Positions 8,126 to 16,822 of a stretch of 64,000 nucleotides of DNA are shown piece by piece (the first letter of the stretch is position 1; the number at the start of each line of letters is the position of its first letter). The stretch spans positions 694,418-758,417 of the forward strand of contig NZ_BAAAOK010000015.1 of assembly GCF_039530285.1 (NCBI RefSeq). The letters are read 5' to 3'. This stretch comes from Actinomadura_C alba. GTDB taxonomy: Bacteria; Actinomycetota; Actinomycetes; Streptosporangiales; Streptosporangiaceae. The position numbers and the translations under genes were made by a program. A model generated the notes under the pieces. It made no database searches, was not told the origin of the DNA, and worked only from the letters and a program-made list of their open reading frames with translations.

Positions 8126-9771
8126 GACGCTCTCCGGCGCAGGGACGCCGCGCCCTGAACTCGGGAGCGAACGTGGCCGAATGCGAGGAGCACGGGGGCG
8201 TCGGTCAGGATGGGGATGTGGTACGGGAACGGGCGAGGGCCGACCATGTCGGGCGGGCCGCCGTACCCGCCGTCCGCGTTCTGGTGTGCGAGCAGCCAGG
8301 ACATGGCGCGCCCGATGGACCGGGGGTCGGTCCCGTAGCACAGCGTGATCAACCCGTAGGCGGTGCTGATGTCGTCGCTGGGATCGCCGGGCTGCATCCC
8401 CCAGCCACCATCGGCGTTTTGTGTTTCGCGCACCGTGCGCTCGATTCGCTCGGCCATGTCGGCCGTGCGGCGGTCGTGCGGGCCCGCGGTGCACGCGGCG
8501 AGACGCGCACGGAATATCGTGTGCAGGCGGCTGCGGCTCCACCCTGGCTCGAAACCGCCGTCGGACAGCTGGCTGTCGGCAAGGAACGCCAAGGCGCGTT
8601 CCCGTGCGGGCGCGGTGTGGGAATGCGGCGCGAGCGCGTTGATGGCCGCCGCCGTCATGCACGGCTCGGAGGCGGCGCCGGCGACGTATGTGGGGAACCC
8701 GCCGTCGGCGCCCTGGACGGCCAGCAGGGCGTCCACCCCGAGCCGCACGGCACCGCCGAAGGCGGCCGGATCGGTTGCATGCAGGAGCTCCAGGGCGGAC
8801 GAGGTGCAGTCAACGTCGTTCAGCGCCACATTGGGGGACATGGACCAACCACCGCTGAGCGGCGTGCCGCGGGAAAGGCCGCGGGAAAGAGAGCGCCGCT
8901 TGGCGCCACCCTGGTGTGCGGCGAGCATCCCCGCCATCGCCCGGAGCAGGTCTGGTGGGGCACCGGCTGCGGCGAGACTCAGTCCGGTGGTCGACGTGCA
9001 CCAGTTATGTATCTCCACTATGAACGGGAAGCCGCCATCGCCGCGCTGGTACCTCAGCAATGTCTCCAGGCCGCTGCGCACGGTCGCTTCCTGCCCGGGA
9101 ACACCGGCGAGCCCGTGCAGCGTCAGGAGGTGCATCAGTACATAGCCCTCCCACACCGTGGTCGCCGGGTCCGTGGCCGTCAGCGTGCTCAGCGCGGCGG
9201 CAGTGGCCTCGTTGCTGACCTCCGCGGCGGCGGCGAGGATCAGCGTCACGGCGGCCTGCTGGACGACGGCCCAGGAGTGCATGGGATCGGTGGGGGCCTT
9301 TCCGTCGGCCGTCGGCGCGGCGTCGGGCGGCAACGGGCACCCGAGCACCGACAACACCGCGTACACCATCATGCGACGGCGTGCAGAGATGAACCCCGGT
9401 GCGGCACCGAGCACCGCATCCGTCAGCTTGCCGATAAGGGCAGCGTCACCAGCCGGTGCCCGGCCGGTGGCCCGTCCGACGGCGAGCGTGGCGAGGACGC
9501 CTTCGAGCTCCTGCGGGGCGTCCTGCCGCGCCTGGAGGAAGCCGAGCAGGCGATCCCGGGCGGGTGAGGCAAACCCGGTGCGTGCCATCAGCATCAGCGC
9601 GAGTGCCGACTCCAGCACTCGGCTCTGACACTCCTCGCGTATCGCGCCGTCGGAATCGACCCTGCCGCTGACATTTGCGAGCAGCCGGGATGTGGCCTGG
9701 CGCACGTGATCCGGACTGACCTCGGCGGGCCACGGTATCGGGGCCAAGCGCGTCACATTCGGTGGTTTCAT
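8122..9771 (-). CDS. class II terpene cyclase-like protein (squalene-hopene cyclase fold) with DVDCT motif
   Basis: 549 residues of alpha/alpha-barrel repeats. QW/PFTB-type repeats are seen at ~242-249 (QRGDGGFP), 353-360 (QGADGGFP), 401-410 (QLSDGGFEPG), 451-458 (QNADGGWG) and 497-504 (QNADGGYG). At residues 319-323 it reads DVDCT where squalene-hopene cyclases and class II diterpene cyclases have DxDD. The catalytic middle Asp is kept but the last Asp is Cys, as in the DCTAE motif of oxidosqualene cyclases. There is no class I DDxxD metal motif that I can see. ATG 9771 has GGAG six bases upstream. It is coupled to a cis-prenyltransferase start. Probable role: proton-initiated cyclisation of a prenyl or epoxy-prenyl chain; substrate unknown. 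Confidence 0.75.
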   Translation of the reverse strand: MKPPNVTRLAPIPWPAEVSPDHVRQATSRLLANVSGRVDSDGAIREECQSRVLESALALMLMARTGFASPARDRLLGFLQARQDAPQELEGVLATLAVGRATGRAPAGDAALIGKLTDAVLGAAPGFISARRRMMVYAVLSVLGCPLPPDAAPTADGKAPTDPMHSWAVVQQAAVTLILAAAAEVSNEATAAALSTLTATDPATTVWEGYVLMHLLTLHGLAGVPGQEATVRSGLETLLRYQRGDGGFPFIVEIHNWCTSTTGLSLAAAGAPPDLLRAMAGMLAAHQGGAKRRSLSRGLSRGTPLSGGWSMSPNVALNDVDCTSSALELLHATDPAAFGGAVRLGVDALLAVQGADGGFPTYVAGAASEPCMTAAAINALAPHSHTAPARERALAFLADSQLSDGGFEPGWSRSRLHTIFRARLAACTAGPHDRRTADMAERIERTVRETQNADGGWGMQPGDPSDDISTAYGLITLCYGTDPRSIGRAMSWLLAHQNADGGYGGPPDMVGPRPFPYHIPILTDAPVLLAFGHVRSRVQGAASLRRRAS

Positions 9772-9915
9772 GCCGTGCTCCTATCTGAATGTCCGGGGTC
9801 GGTGATGAGCTCGAGGACTGCACCGCGTGCCCGCAAGAAGCAGAGCCCCACACCCTCGCCACGTCGGCCGGTGCGTCGAGCTTGTGGTAGTCACTGAGCA
9901 GGTGCGGCTGGAGTA

Positions 9916-10971
9916 TTAATCAGGTTGCGTCCGCGCCCTTTGCTCGAGTTCCTGCGCGAACTCCAGCCAGGCTCCGGCACACGATCGAGCCAACTCAGCG
10001 ACGGAATTCCGCCAGTGCGATGGCACGGCATCGATCAGCCCGCACCACTCGACCGGCTCGACCACGTGACCGTCGATCCACCGGACGAAGGCGCGGCCGT
10101 TCTCCGCATACTTCACCGCGGGATCCCTGCTCAGATTGCCCCGCACCGAGCGCCAGTCAATGTTCTGAGGGGCGCTGCCCGTTCTGTGCCGCTGCGACTC
10201 CACCGCGCCATCGACGGATGGCCCGCGCTCCTCGGTGGTGCTGCGCTGAGGGGTCAAGACCGGATCCCGGCCCGCTCGCAGGCGTTCACGCACGTCTCGC
10301 GCCGTCCCCACCGAGACGCCGGCCTCCCTGGCGATGGTGCGCAAGGACGCATCGGGCTTCATGGCGATTACCTCGCTCGCCCGCCGCCGGCCCGCCGAAC
10401 CATCTACGGGACGGACTCGCCCATCTCTCCCCACGCGGCCGCTCTCCCGCTCAGCTGAGACAAATGAACGCCGCCGGATCGCGCTTACCGTCGTCGGAGA
10501 CAGCCCAGTAGCAGCCGCGATAGCTCGGTCCGACCATTGCCGGTATATCGCGAGGATACGGCCGGCCGCCGCCTCGCGATCGGCCAGCGAAAGCGGCAGC
10601 CCATGCTTGATGTTGGTATTAACAGAGAGCAGAAAGACTTCTTTGTCGTCACCTTCGAAGAACTTGACGGAGATGGTCTCGTCACCCCGGAGCTGCGCAG
10701 CTCGCAACCGATGCATGCCGTCAATGACCCGCATCGTGCTCCGGTGCACAAGAATCGGCGGAAGATCCTGCGCCGCAGTCAATAGCTGTACGTGTTCGGG
10801 ATTCTCTCCGGCCAGTCGAGGTGAATCACCGGGCAGAATCGAGGATATCGGCACCGAAACCGGGGTCGCCTTGTCCAGTGTGACCGGGCCTTCCGCACGC
10901 GCCTCTCGCGCGGGGGATCTCTTGCTGGATGAGTTGCTGCTTACTTCCAGGGTCTCCGAATTGCTCCACAT
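9916..10971 (-). CDS. StrR/ParB-like cluster-situated transcriptional activator
   Basis: 351 residues. The N-terminal ParB/sulfiredoxin-like domain shows VPISSILPGDSPR and DLPPILVHRSTMRVIDGMHR, followed by a helix-turn-helix segment (SDRAIAAATGLSPTTVSAI) and a second one (RTIAREAGVSVGTARDV). This order matches StrR, NovG and related pathway-specific activators of streptomycin, aminocoumarin and glycopeptide clusters. ATG 10971 has an AGGTGAG site seven bases upstream; GTG 10983 is the alternative. It is divergent from the haloperoxidase-like gene, with a 370-bp region between them for binding sites. Confidence 0.85.
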   Translation of the reverse strand: MWSNSETLEVSSNSSSKRSPAREARAEGPVTLDKATPVSVPISSILPGDSPRLAGENPEHVQLLTAAQDLPPILVHRSTMRVIDGMHRLRAAQLRGDETISVKFFEGDDKEVFLLSVNTNIKHGLPLSLADREAAAGRILAIYRQWSDRAIAAATGLSPTTVSAIRRRSFVSAERESGRVGRDGRVRPVDGSAGRRRASEVIAMKPDASLRTIAREAGVSVGTARDVRERLRAGRDPVLTPQRSTTEERGPSVDGAVESQRHRTGSAPQNIDWRSVRGNLSRDPAVKYAENGRAFVRWIDGHVVEPVEWCGLIDAVPSHWRNSVAELARSCAGAWLEFAQELEQRARTQPD

Positions 10972-10983
10972 CCGAACACTCAC

Positions 10984-11357
10984 CTACAATATATAGGAGC
11001 TATTGTTCGTACGGAAATCGGTCCTGCAGAGGTCAGTATGAGACTAGGGCTCCAACGTGGGTAGTGTCTACTACTCGATCGAGCAGTGGACGAGGCGAAG
11101 CACAGCCGCTAACTTCGTTTCGTCAGAGCGCAACCCCTTGCGGCTATGCCGAACCACATCACCGGGAAGGTGTACTTACGCGCGCGTCAGGCGATTAGCA
11201 GAGCACGGCTGCTCAGTAGTACTTGGTGACACGCGAGTAGCAGGGCCGACCGGATCCGTTCCGTCCAAAGCGTTCGCTCGTCCACGAAAGGACCTTGATT
11301 CTTTCCGCTGGCCATCGTTTCAATGACTTGGAAAGCTGATCGAGAGGAGAATTTCCG
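10984..11357. promoter_or_regulatory. divergent promoter region between StrR-like and haloperoxidase-like genes
   Basis: About 370 bases without a coding frame, AT-richer than its neighbours (TATATATTG-like stretch on the minus strand near 10985-10998). It holds a perfect 10-bp palindrome CTCGATCGAG at 11074-11083. StrR-family sites usually have GTTCG/CGAAC half-sites about 11 bp apart; only a lone GTTCG near 11005 is visible, so I do not call an operator. Confidence 0.45.
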
Positions 11358-12869
11358 GTGACGAATATGAGGCGGCTGCGGAGTCGGCGCCTGAAGTACG
11401 CGGTGACCATCGCCACTGCGGCGGCCCTGGCGGGATCACTGACCAATGCCGTGGCAGCGTCCCAGCGGGAGGCGGCGGGCTTTGACCTCGATCAAGGGAA
11501 CGCCGTGGTCGAAGTCGTCTATCCGAAGTTCGCTCCAGTGTCGCGTGCGACGAACACGGGCAGCAGTCCCGTGAACAGGGATCTCACCATCTTGCTGGAG
11601 GGACCGTGGTTTGACGCCATAGCTCCGTATCACCCGACGGCGGTGGGCATCTTTTCGAACCTCGGCCGCCGCCCGAGTGCCGAACGCACGACGCGCAACA
11701 AGAACATCGCTGTCATCTACTCCGCCTTCACCTCGTTGAACGCGCTCTACCCGCAGTACAAGTCCGCATGGCTTGAAATGATGCAATCGGCGGGTCTCGA
11801 TCCGAACGACACCAAGGAAGACCCGACCACTCCAAGCGGTCTAGGCATTCTTGCCGCCAAGAACGCCCTGGCAGCGAGAAAGAATGACGGTTCCAACCGG
11901 GACGGTGATGAAGGCGGCCGTAAGTACAACCGGCAGCCCTACGCCGACTACACGGGCTACAAGCCGGTCAACAGCGCAAACGAGCTCCGCAACCCATCCC
12001 GCTGGCAGCCGAACACGTTCTCAACGAACCTGTTCGTCTTCACAGGACAGGAGTTCGCGCTTCCCCAGTTTGGCCGCGTGAAGCCGTTCTCGTTCGACAG
12101 TCCCGCCCAGTTCAAGATCTCTCCGCCGACCAACAGCAACCACTACAACCGTACCGCGTACAAACGCCAGGCCGACGAGGTCCTGAAAGCATCGGCGAGC
12201 TTGAACGATCACCAGAAGATGACCGCCGAGCTCTTCAATGACAACATTAAGACCTTCGGTCCTGTCGGCGGTGCACCGGTAATCATTGGGGGCAAGTTCG
12301 ATACCGAGAAGACGGTTCACTTCGTCACCCTTCGCGACGTGGGCTTTTTTGACATGGCCATCGCGACGTGGTACTTCAAACGCAAGTACGATTCGGTGCG
12401 GCCGTTCAGTGCGATCCATCACTTGTATGGGAAGACGAAGATAACGGCATGGGGTGGGCCTAACAAGGGCACCGTCAGCGACATCACCGGAAACGAATGG
12501 CGGAGCTACCTGGACGCATGGCCAAGCAACCACGTCATGAAGGCTGCTGACCACCCCGAGTATCCTTCCGACTCTGCCGCAGAATGCCTTGCCTACGCCC
12601 AGCAAGTGCGACGTTTCACCGGCACTGACAAGATCGACATCTCCTTTCCCGTTGCCAAGGGTTCCTCCCTCGTTGAACCGGGAGTCACCCCGGCCAGTGA
12701 CCTCACGCTGCACTGGAACAGCTGGACTGAGTACGCCAGCGACTGTGGGATCAGCAACCTCTGGGGCGGTCAGCAATTCCGTTCCTCAATTGAGGCGGTG
12801 TCCCAGTACGCACCGAAGATCGGCGACCTGAGCTACGAATTCATTCAGCGCAAGCTGAACGGCGGCTGA
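11358..12869 (+). CDS. secreted vanadium-dependent haloperoxidase-like protein with altered vanadate site
   Basis: 503 residues. The start has a Sec-type signal (RLRSRRLKYAVTIATAAALA, cleavage likely after AVA near residue 33). The body matches vanadium haloperoxidase/PAP2-like proteins. The first vanadate motif K-x6-R-P is intact (K341 to R348-P349, then FSAIHHL). The second motif, normally P-S-G-H, reads EYPSDSAAEC (401-410). The third, normally S-R-x-x-G-G-x-H-F, reads SNLWGGQQF (466-474). The acid-base His, an Arg and the vanadate-ligand His are therefore all missing. GTG 11358 has GGAG eight bases upstream. Base composition is lower in GC than the neighbours, suggesting a separate origin. 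Confidence 0.75.
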   Translation: MTNMRRLRSRRLKYAVTIATAAALAGSLTNAVAASQREAAGFDLDQGNAVVEVVYPKFAPVSRATNTGSSPVNRDLTILLEGPWFDAIAPYHPTAVGIFSNLGRRPSAERTTRNKNIAVIYSAFTSLNALYPQYKSAWLEMMQSAGLDPNDTKEDPTTPSGLGILAAKNALAARKNDGSNRDGDEGGRKYNRQPYADYTGYKPVNSANELRNPSRWQPNTFSTNLFVFTGQEFALPQFGRVKPFSFDSPAQFKISPPTNSNHYNRTAYKRQADEVLKASASLNDHQKMTAELFNDNIKTFGPVGGAPVIIGGKFDTEKTVHFVTLRDVGFFDMAIATWYFKRKYDSVRPFSAIHHLYGKTKITAWGGPNKGTVSDITGNEWRSYLDAWPSNHVMKAADHPEYPSDSAAECLAYAQQVRRFTGTDKIDISFPVAKGSSLVEPGVTPASDLTLHWNSWTEYASDCGISNLWGGQQFRSSIEAVSQYAPKIGDLSYEFIQRKLNGG

Positions 12870-12889
12870 TCTTCTTCGTTACCGACCCT

Positions 12890-12925
12890 GGCCGCCGACG
12901 GCGCCCTCTGGCTCCGTCGGCGGCC
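12890..12925 (+). terminator. hairpin terminator after haloperoxidase-like gene
   Basis: GGCCGCCGACGG (12890-12901) pairs perfectly with CCGTCGGCGGCC (12914-12925) across a 12-base loop, 20 bases after the stop codon. No U-run follows, as is common in high-GC actinomycetes. Confidence 0.7.
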
Positions 12926-13234
12926 GGCCGCTGTCTGCCCGGCTTGGCGACGAAGCCTCGCGATGGACGCCTTCCGCGACGGCTGCCCCGGGTGGATGCG
13001 TTGAAGAATTTCGCCGGCCGCACGTCCAGGCCTTCCGCGGCCGGCTCGGCGGCCACCACGTCCTTGATATCAATTGATGATCCTTCCCGGCCAGGGCGAA
13101 AGCCCAGCCGGCCGGATCACCGCCGCACACACGATCTTTCTCTGTGGCGGGCTGATCCTGTCGCCGCGGCGTGACCGGTGGTGGAGTGCGGCGCGGTGGT
13201 GGCCTGGCCGGTCAGGTCGGGCGGAAACTCGAGT

Positions 13235-13645
13235 AGACAACGGTGGCCGCCGACGACGCTGGAAGACTGCCATGTCACCGCCCGGCTGGAGCGGGCGCTT
13301 TCGGCTGCCGGCTGCCGGCTGCCGGGGAAACGTATCGTGCGGGTGCCACCGCAGATGACAGCCCGGCACCGGCAGGTCGCCCGGACCCGCGGCAAGCCCG
13401 ATCCGATCGACGCGGTGGCCGCCGCCCGGGCCACGCTGGCCGAACCTGATCTGCCGGTCGCCGGACACGGCTGGACCGGGCACCTGGGGTGCTCGAAGCG
13501 CGCCTGGCGGCGGACTCGTCCATGACGTGGCCGCGTTGACCAAGCGCATCACCGCGCTGGATGCCGAACTCCGCACCCGAGTGGAACGCACGGCCCTTCA
13601 GCTGCTGACGATGCCAGGATGCGCTCACCTGACGGCGGCTCTAGT
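13235..13645 (+). pseudogene. IS110-family transposase relic
   Basis: Translation gives VTARLERALSAAGCRLPG, then RIVRVPPQMTARHRQVARTR and GKPDPIDAVAAARATLAEPD, which is the N-terminal DEDD domain of an IS110 transposase (the D of DPIDA is a catalytic position). A frameshift near 13500 leads to LTKRITALDAELRTRVERTA and LLTMPGCAHLTAAL, the start of the second domain. The sequence then breaks off. The first Asp-containing strand and most of the C-terminal Transposase_20 domain are missing, so it is dead. Confidence 0.75.
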
Positions 13646-13871
13646 GCCGATATGTTCAGAAGACGTCAAGTTCTCCTACACGGTCGAATTCTTCCTCATG
13701 TACTTCCTTTGTTGCGCGGTGGGTCAAGGTGCACCACAGAAGCCGACGACCTACCAGAAATGGCTGGAGGAATCCGGATTAACGGTCACGAAGGTAATCG
13801 CTCAGAATCCAACCGAAATGCCGGCAAACTCCATTGCCGCTCATGGCATCCTCTGCGCCATGAAGAAATAA
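13646..13871 (+). pseudogene. C-terminal fragment of a SAM-dependent methyltransferase
   Basis: Directly joined to the broken IS110 frame is a segment of about 74 residues of different character (lower GC, reading FSYTVEFFLMYFLC, then PTTYQKWLEESGLTVTKVIA and SIAAHGILCAMKK). This resembles the last strand-helix units of class I O-methyltransferases, where a GxPR/T loop, an 'EY..ll.eaGF' helix and a final A-H-G-hydrophobic strand occur. The Rossmann core is absent. Either the IS110 insertion decapitated a cluster methyltransferase or the fragment was brought in with it. Confidence 0.5.
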
Positions 13872-15044
13872 ACGCTTTTCACGCCCCCAGCAGAGCAGAC
13901 GGTGAAGCCGTGAGATAGGGAGGATTCCGTTGTTCGCAAGCTCGTCGTCACTTGAATGCGGTAGCTCACTCGGGTTGCCCGTGTTGATCTTGTGTGTGGC
14001 GTGCGGGGTCGTGGGTGTGCGTTTGAGTCTCCGCAGCCGCCTGATGACCTGAGGGCCGCCGTGTAGTTGCGCATGGTGATCGCTGTTCCGCGGAAGGTCG
14101 TTGAGTCCCAGGCCGCGATGACCGAGGCGTTGCGACGCCGGATCATCCTCGGTGATCTGACGGCTCGTGATCGAACATATGCGGCAGGCCAAGGGGGTGC
14201 GGCTGGTCCGGGGCGAACACCGTGGGGGAAGCCTCCCGCGCACCTGTCCGGGCGGGTCGGTTCGGACCCGAGACCATGTTGAGGTAGATGGCCGGGGTGG
14301 CGACCGCTATGGGGTGGATGGCCTCGGTGTGTGGCAAGGCTGCGGCGCTGCTGGCGAACGGTGGGTTCGCACTGTTCACCACCGGGCTCCGGCTCCCACC
14401 GGCCTCGCCTCACCGGAAGCCGCCCGAACATGATCACTTCACAGCCATCTCAACTAGAAGAGCACTCGGCTGGTATGGCTCCTGCAAGAGCGCACTACAG
14501 GCATCCCTCAGCCCGCAATTCCTGACAACATGACCTGTCAGCTGTCAACGATTGTGTTGCGATATCCAAAGGCTTGCCTTCTTTCGACGGGGATCAAGAG
14601 GAGTTATAGTCGATCTAGTGGCCCGTCCGCATAATGGGGGATTCTATATGATCTTTCACGTGCTGCCAGTGAGGTCACAGCTACCTGTGGCGATGGCAAT
14701 CGACAGAGGGTGCGGGGTTTCGAGCCGGGTTTCCGCTCGCGGCGAAGGAGTGTCCCGGCGCCGCCCGGCCACGGTCCGTCACGGTTTCCATGCTTTGTGT
14801 GGCATCACCCCTCTGAAATGCGGTATTGGGGTTCGTGCATTAGGCATCGCCTGGAAGGAGCGCGTACGCATATACCTGCTGCCGTTGACCGGAATTAACT
14901 TTTTGATCACAAACAGTCATAGCGGCTCGGCTGGATCCTCTTCCACCTGCCCCAGGAGTACGTATGGAGTGTGACCAGCGGGAACCGGCATCTCGGCGTC
15001 CGGTGTGTGTTCGGAGTCAGCGCCGACCCAAGGAGGGCACTCCG
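13872..15044. other. 1.2-kb stretch without an intact gene
   Basis: No frame here has a convincing ribosome site plus recognisable domain. The short frames on both strands look like decayed mobile DNA; I could not assign the minus-strand segment 13840-14440 to a family. From 14560 to 14960 the DNA is AT-richer, likely holding the promoter of the two-component operon. Confidence 0.5.
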
Positions 15045-16157
15045 ATGGCAGACGTCCTTCCGCCGCATCTCGCGGCCGCGAAGACGTGTTCCGTGCTCGT
15101 CGTCGATTACGAGATGCCGGTCCGGGCAGGGTGGGCGGCGGTGATCAGAGCTGCTCCCGGGCTGGCCGTGGTGGGCGAGGCGGCCGACGGTGAGGAGGCG
15201 GTGGCCCGGGCCGCCGAGGCTCACCCGGACGTGGTGGTGATGGGCGTCCGGATACCCGCCAACGGCATCGCCGCGATCGAGCGCATCCGGGCCGCCGCCG
15301 ACCCTCCCAAGGTCATCATCCTGAGCCCGCCCGATCAGCACGAGCAGTTCCGCGACGCTCTCTGGGCCGGGGCTTCCGGTCTGCTCATGCGGGACGCCCC
15401 ACCGGAACAGCTGCTGGCGGCAATCCCCGCCGTCGCGGCAGGTTACATGCTGTTGGCGCCCGACCTCGCCTACCAGATCGCCGAAACGTCCGCCGACGAC
15501 GGCCGTGACCCGTCGCCGGCTTTTGACTTCGGCTCCTTGGGGGAATGGGCGCAGGGCGACCAGGAGCCGGCGCGGAGCGCAGTCACGGCGGACCATCTGG
15601 TGTTCGCGCGGGACATCCACGATGTGCTCGGCCGCACCCTTGCCGTGATCAACCGCAAGAGCGAGCTGGTGGCGCGGCTCCTCAGCGCCCAGCCGGACCG
15701 GGCCCGAGCCGAGCTGGAGACCGTGTGCGCGCTCGCGCGCCGGTCCATCGCCGAAGTACGAGCCCTGGCCGGCGGGTATCACCTGGGGGACCTGGCCGCC
15801 GAGATTGAGGGAGCGCGCTTCGACCTCCGGGTCATGGGGGTGCGGGTGGAGGTCAGTGGCAGCCCCGGTGCGCTGCCCCGTCCGATCCAGGAGGCGTTCG
15901 GCTGGGTGGCGCGGGAGGCGGCCGCCAACGTCATCCAGCACAGCGAAGCCGGACATTGCTCGATCGAGGTCTGGACCGGCAGCCGGACCGCGCATCTGCG
16001 GATCACCAACGACGGTACCGGGCAGCGCGGCTCGGCCCCCGGGACCGGGCTCGCCGGTCTGACGACGCGGCTACGCGCCGTCGGCGGCACGCTCATCCAC
16101 GGCCCGGGCCCCAATCTCACCTATCGCGTCGAAGCGACAGCGCCGTTGAGCCGGTAA
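15045..16157 (+). CDS. histidine kinase with N-terminal pseudo-receiver domain
   Basis: 370 residues starting at ATG 15045, which has AAGGAGGG seven bases upstream (the frame is open from 14964). Residues 15-145 align with a NarL-type receiver, but the first acidic pair is D21-Y22, the phospho-acceptor position reads VMGVRIP (Gly67 in place of Asp), and the late Lys is Arg116. A HisKA_3 dimerisation helix follows with the phospho-histidine in ARDIHDVLGRTLAVI (His192). An HATPase domain comes last (N-box REAAANVIQHSE; G-box GTGLAGLTTRL). There is no membrane segment, so it is a cytoplasmic kinase whose degenerate receiver probably senses or docks a partner. The gene for its probable response regulator follows after 19 bases. 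Confidence 0.85.
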   Translation: MADVLPPHLAAAKTCSVLVVDYEMPVRAGWAAVIRAAPGLAVVGEAADGEEAVARAAEAHPDVVVMGVRIPANGIAAIERIRAAADPPKVIILSPPDQHEQFRDALWAGASGLLMRDAPPEQLLAAIPAVAAGYMLLAPDLAYQIAETSADDGRDPSPAFDFGSLGEWAQGDQEPARSAVTADHLVFARDIHDVLGRTLAVINRKSELVARLLSAQPDRARAELETVCALARRSIAEVRALAGGYHLGDLAAEIEGARFDLRVMGVRVEVSGSPGALPRPIQEAFGWVAREAAANVIQHSEAGHCSIEVWTGSRTAHLRITNDGTGQRGSAPGTGLAGLTTRLRAVGGTLIHGPGPNLTYRVEATAPLSR

Positions 16158-16176
16158 GGCGACTGGTGGAGGAAAG

Positions 16177-16785
16177 ATGGCGATCAAGGTTGTCCTGGCC
16201 GAGGACGAAGCCCTCACCAGGGAGGCCCTCACTGAACTTCTCCAACTGTCGGGAGACATCGAGGTCGTCGCCCACACAGGGTGGGGCGACAGTGTGCTGG
16301 AGCTCGTGGACGACCACCAGGCCGGGCTCGCCGTTCTCGATGTGCACATGCCGGGCATGAACGGGATCGAGGTCGCCGAGCAGCTGAACCGGGAACGTTC
16401 CGGTTTCCCGGTGGTGATCCTGACCTGCGACGCCCGGCCCGGGCACCTGCAGCGGGCCCTCAAGGCCGGAGTGCGCGGAATCCTCACCAAGGAGACCTCG
16501 ATCAGTGAGCTGACGAGGGTGATCCGTGAGGTGCACGCGGGGGGACGGCATTTCACCCCCGAGCTGGTCGCCGAGATGCTGGCCGCCGGCGAGAACCCGC
16601 TGACGGCCCGCGAGGCGGAGATCCTGAAGGCCGCCGAGGACGGCCGCCCCCTCAGCGCCATCGCGTCTCAGCTGCACCTGAGCCCGGGAACGGTCCGAAA
16701 TCACATTCATTCGGCCATCCACAAGCTGGAGGCGGGGAACAGGATCAGTGCCGTGCACGCCGCATCGCGGGCCGGCTGGATCTGA
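16177..16785 (+). CDS. NarL/FixJ-family response regulator
   Basis: 202 residues. The receiver domain (1-125) has the acidic pair in VLAEDEALTRE, the phospho-acceptor Asp in AVLDVHMPGMNG and the Lys in GILTKETS. The LuxR-type helix-turn-helix (~138-195) reads LTAREAEILKAAEDGRPLSA and LHLSPGTVRNHIHSAIHKL. ATG 16177 has GGAGGA seven bases upstream. It should be phosphorylated by the kinase encoded just upstream and act on genes near it. Confidence 0.9.
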   Translation: MAIKVVLAEDEALTREALTELLQLSGDIEVVAHTGWGDSVLELVDDHQAGLAVLDVHMPGMNGIEVAEQLNRERSGFPVVILTCDARPGHLQRALKAGVRGILTKETSISELTRVIREVHAGGRHFTPELVAEMLAAGENPLTAREAEILKAAEDGRPLSAIASQLHLSPGTVRNHIHSAIHKLEAGNRISAVHAASRAGWI

Positions 16786-16822
16786 GCCGATGGAAGCGGA
16801 CGGGTCACCGGCCGTCAGCCGG

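Noticed and set aside
13841..14437. 198-codon minus-strand frame
   Set aside because: No family match that I can name, mixed composition, no ribosome site; treated as decayed DNA.
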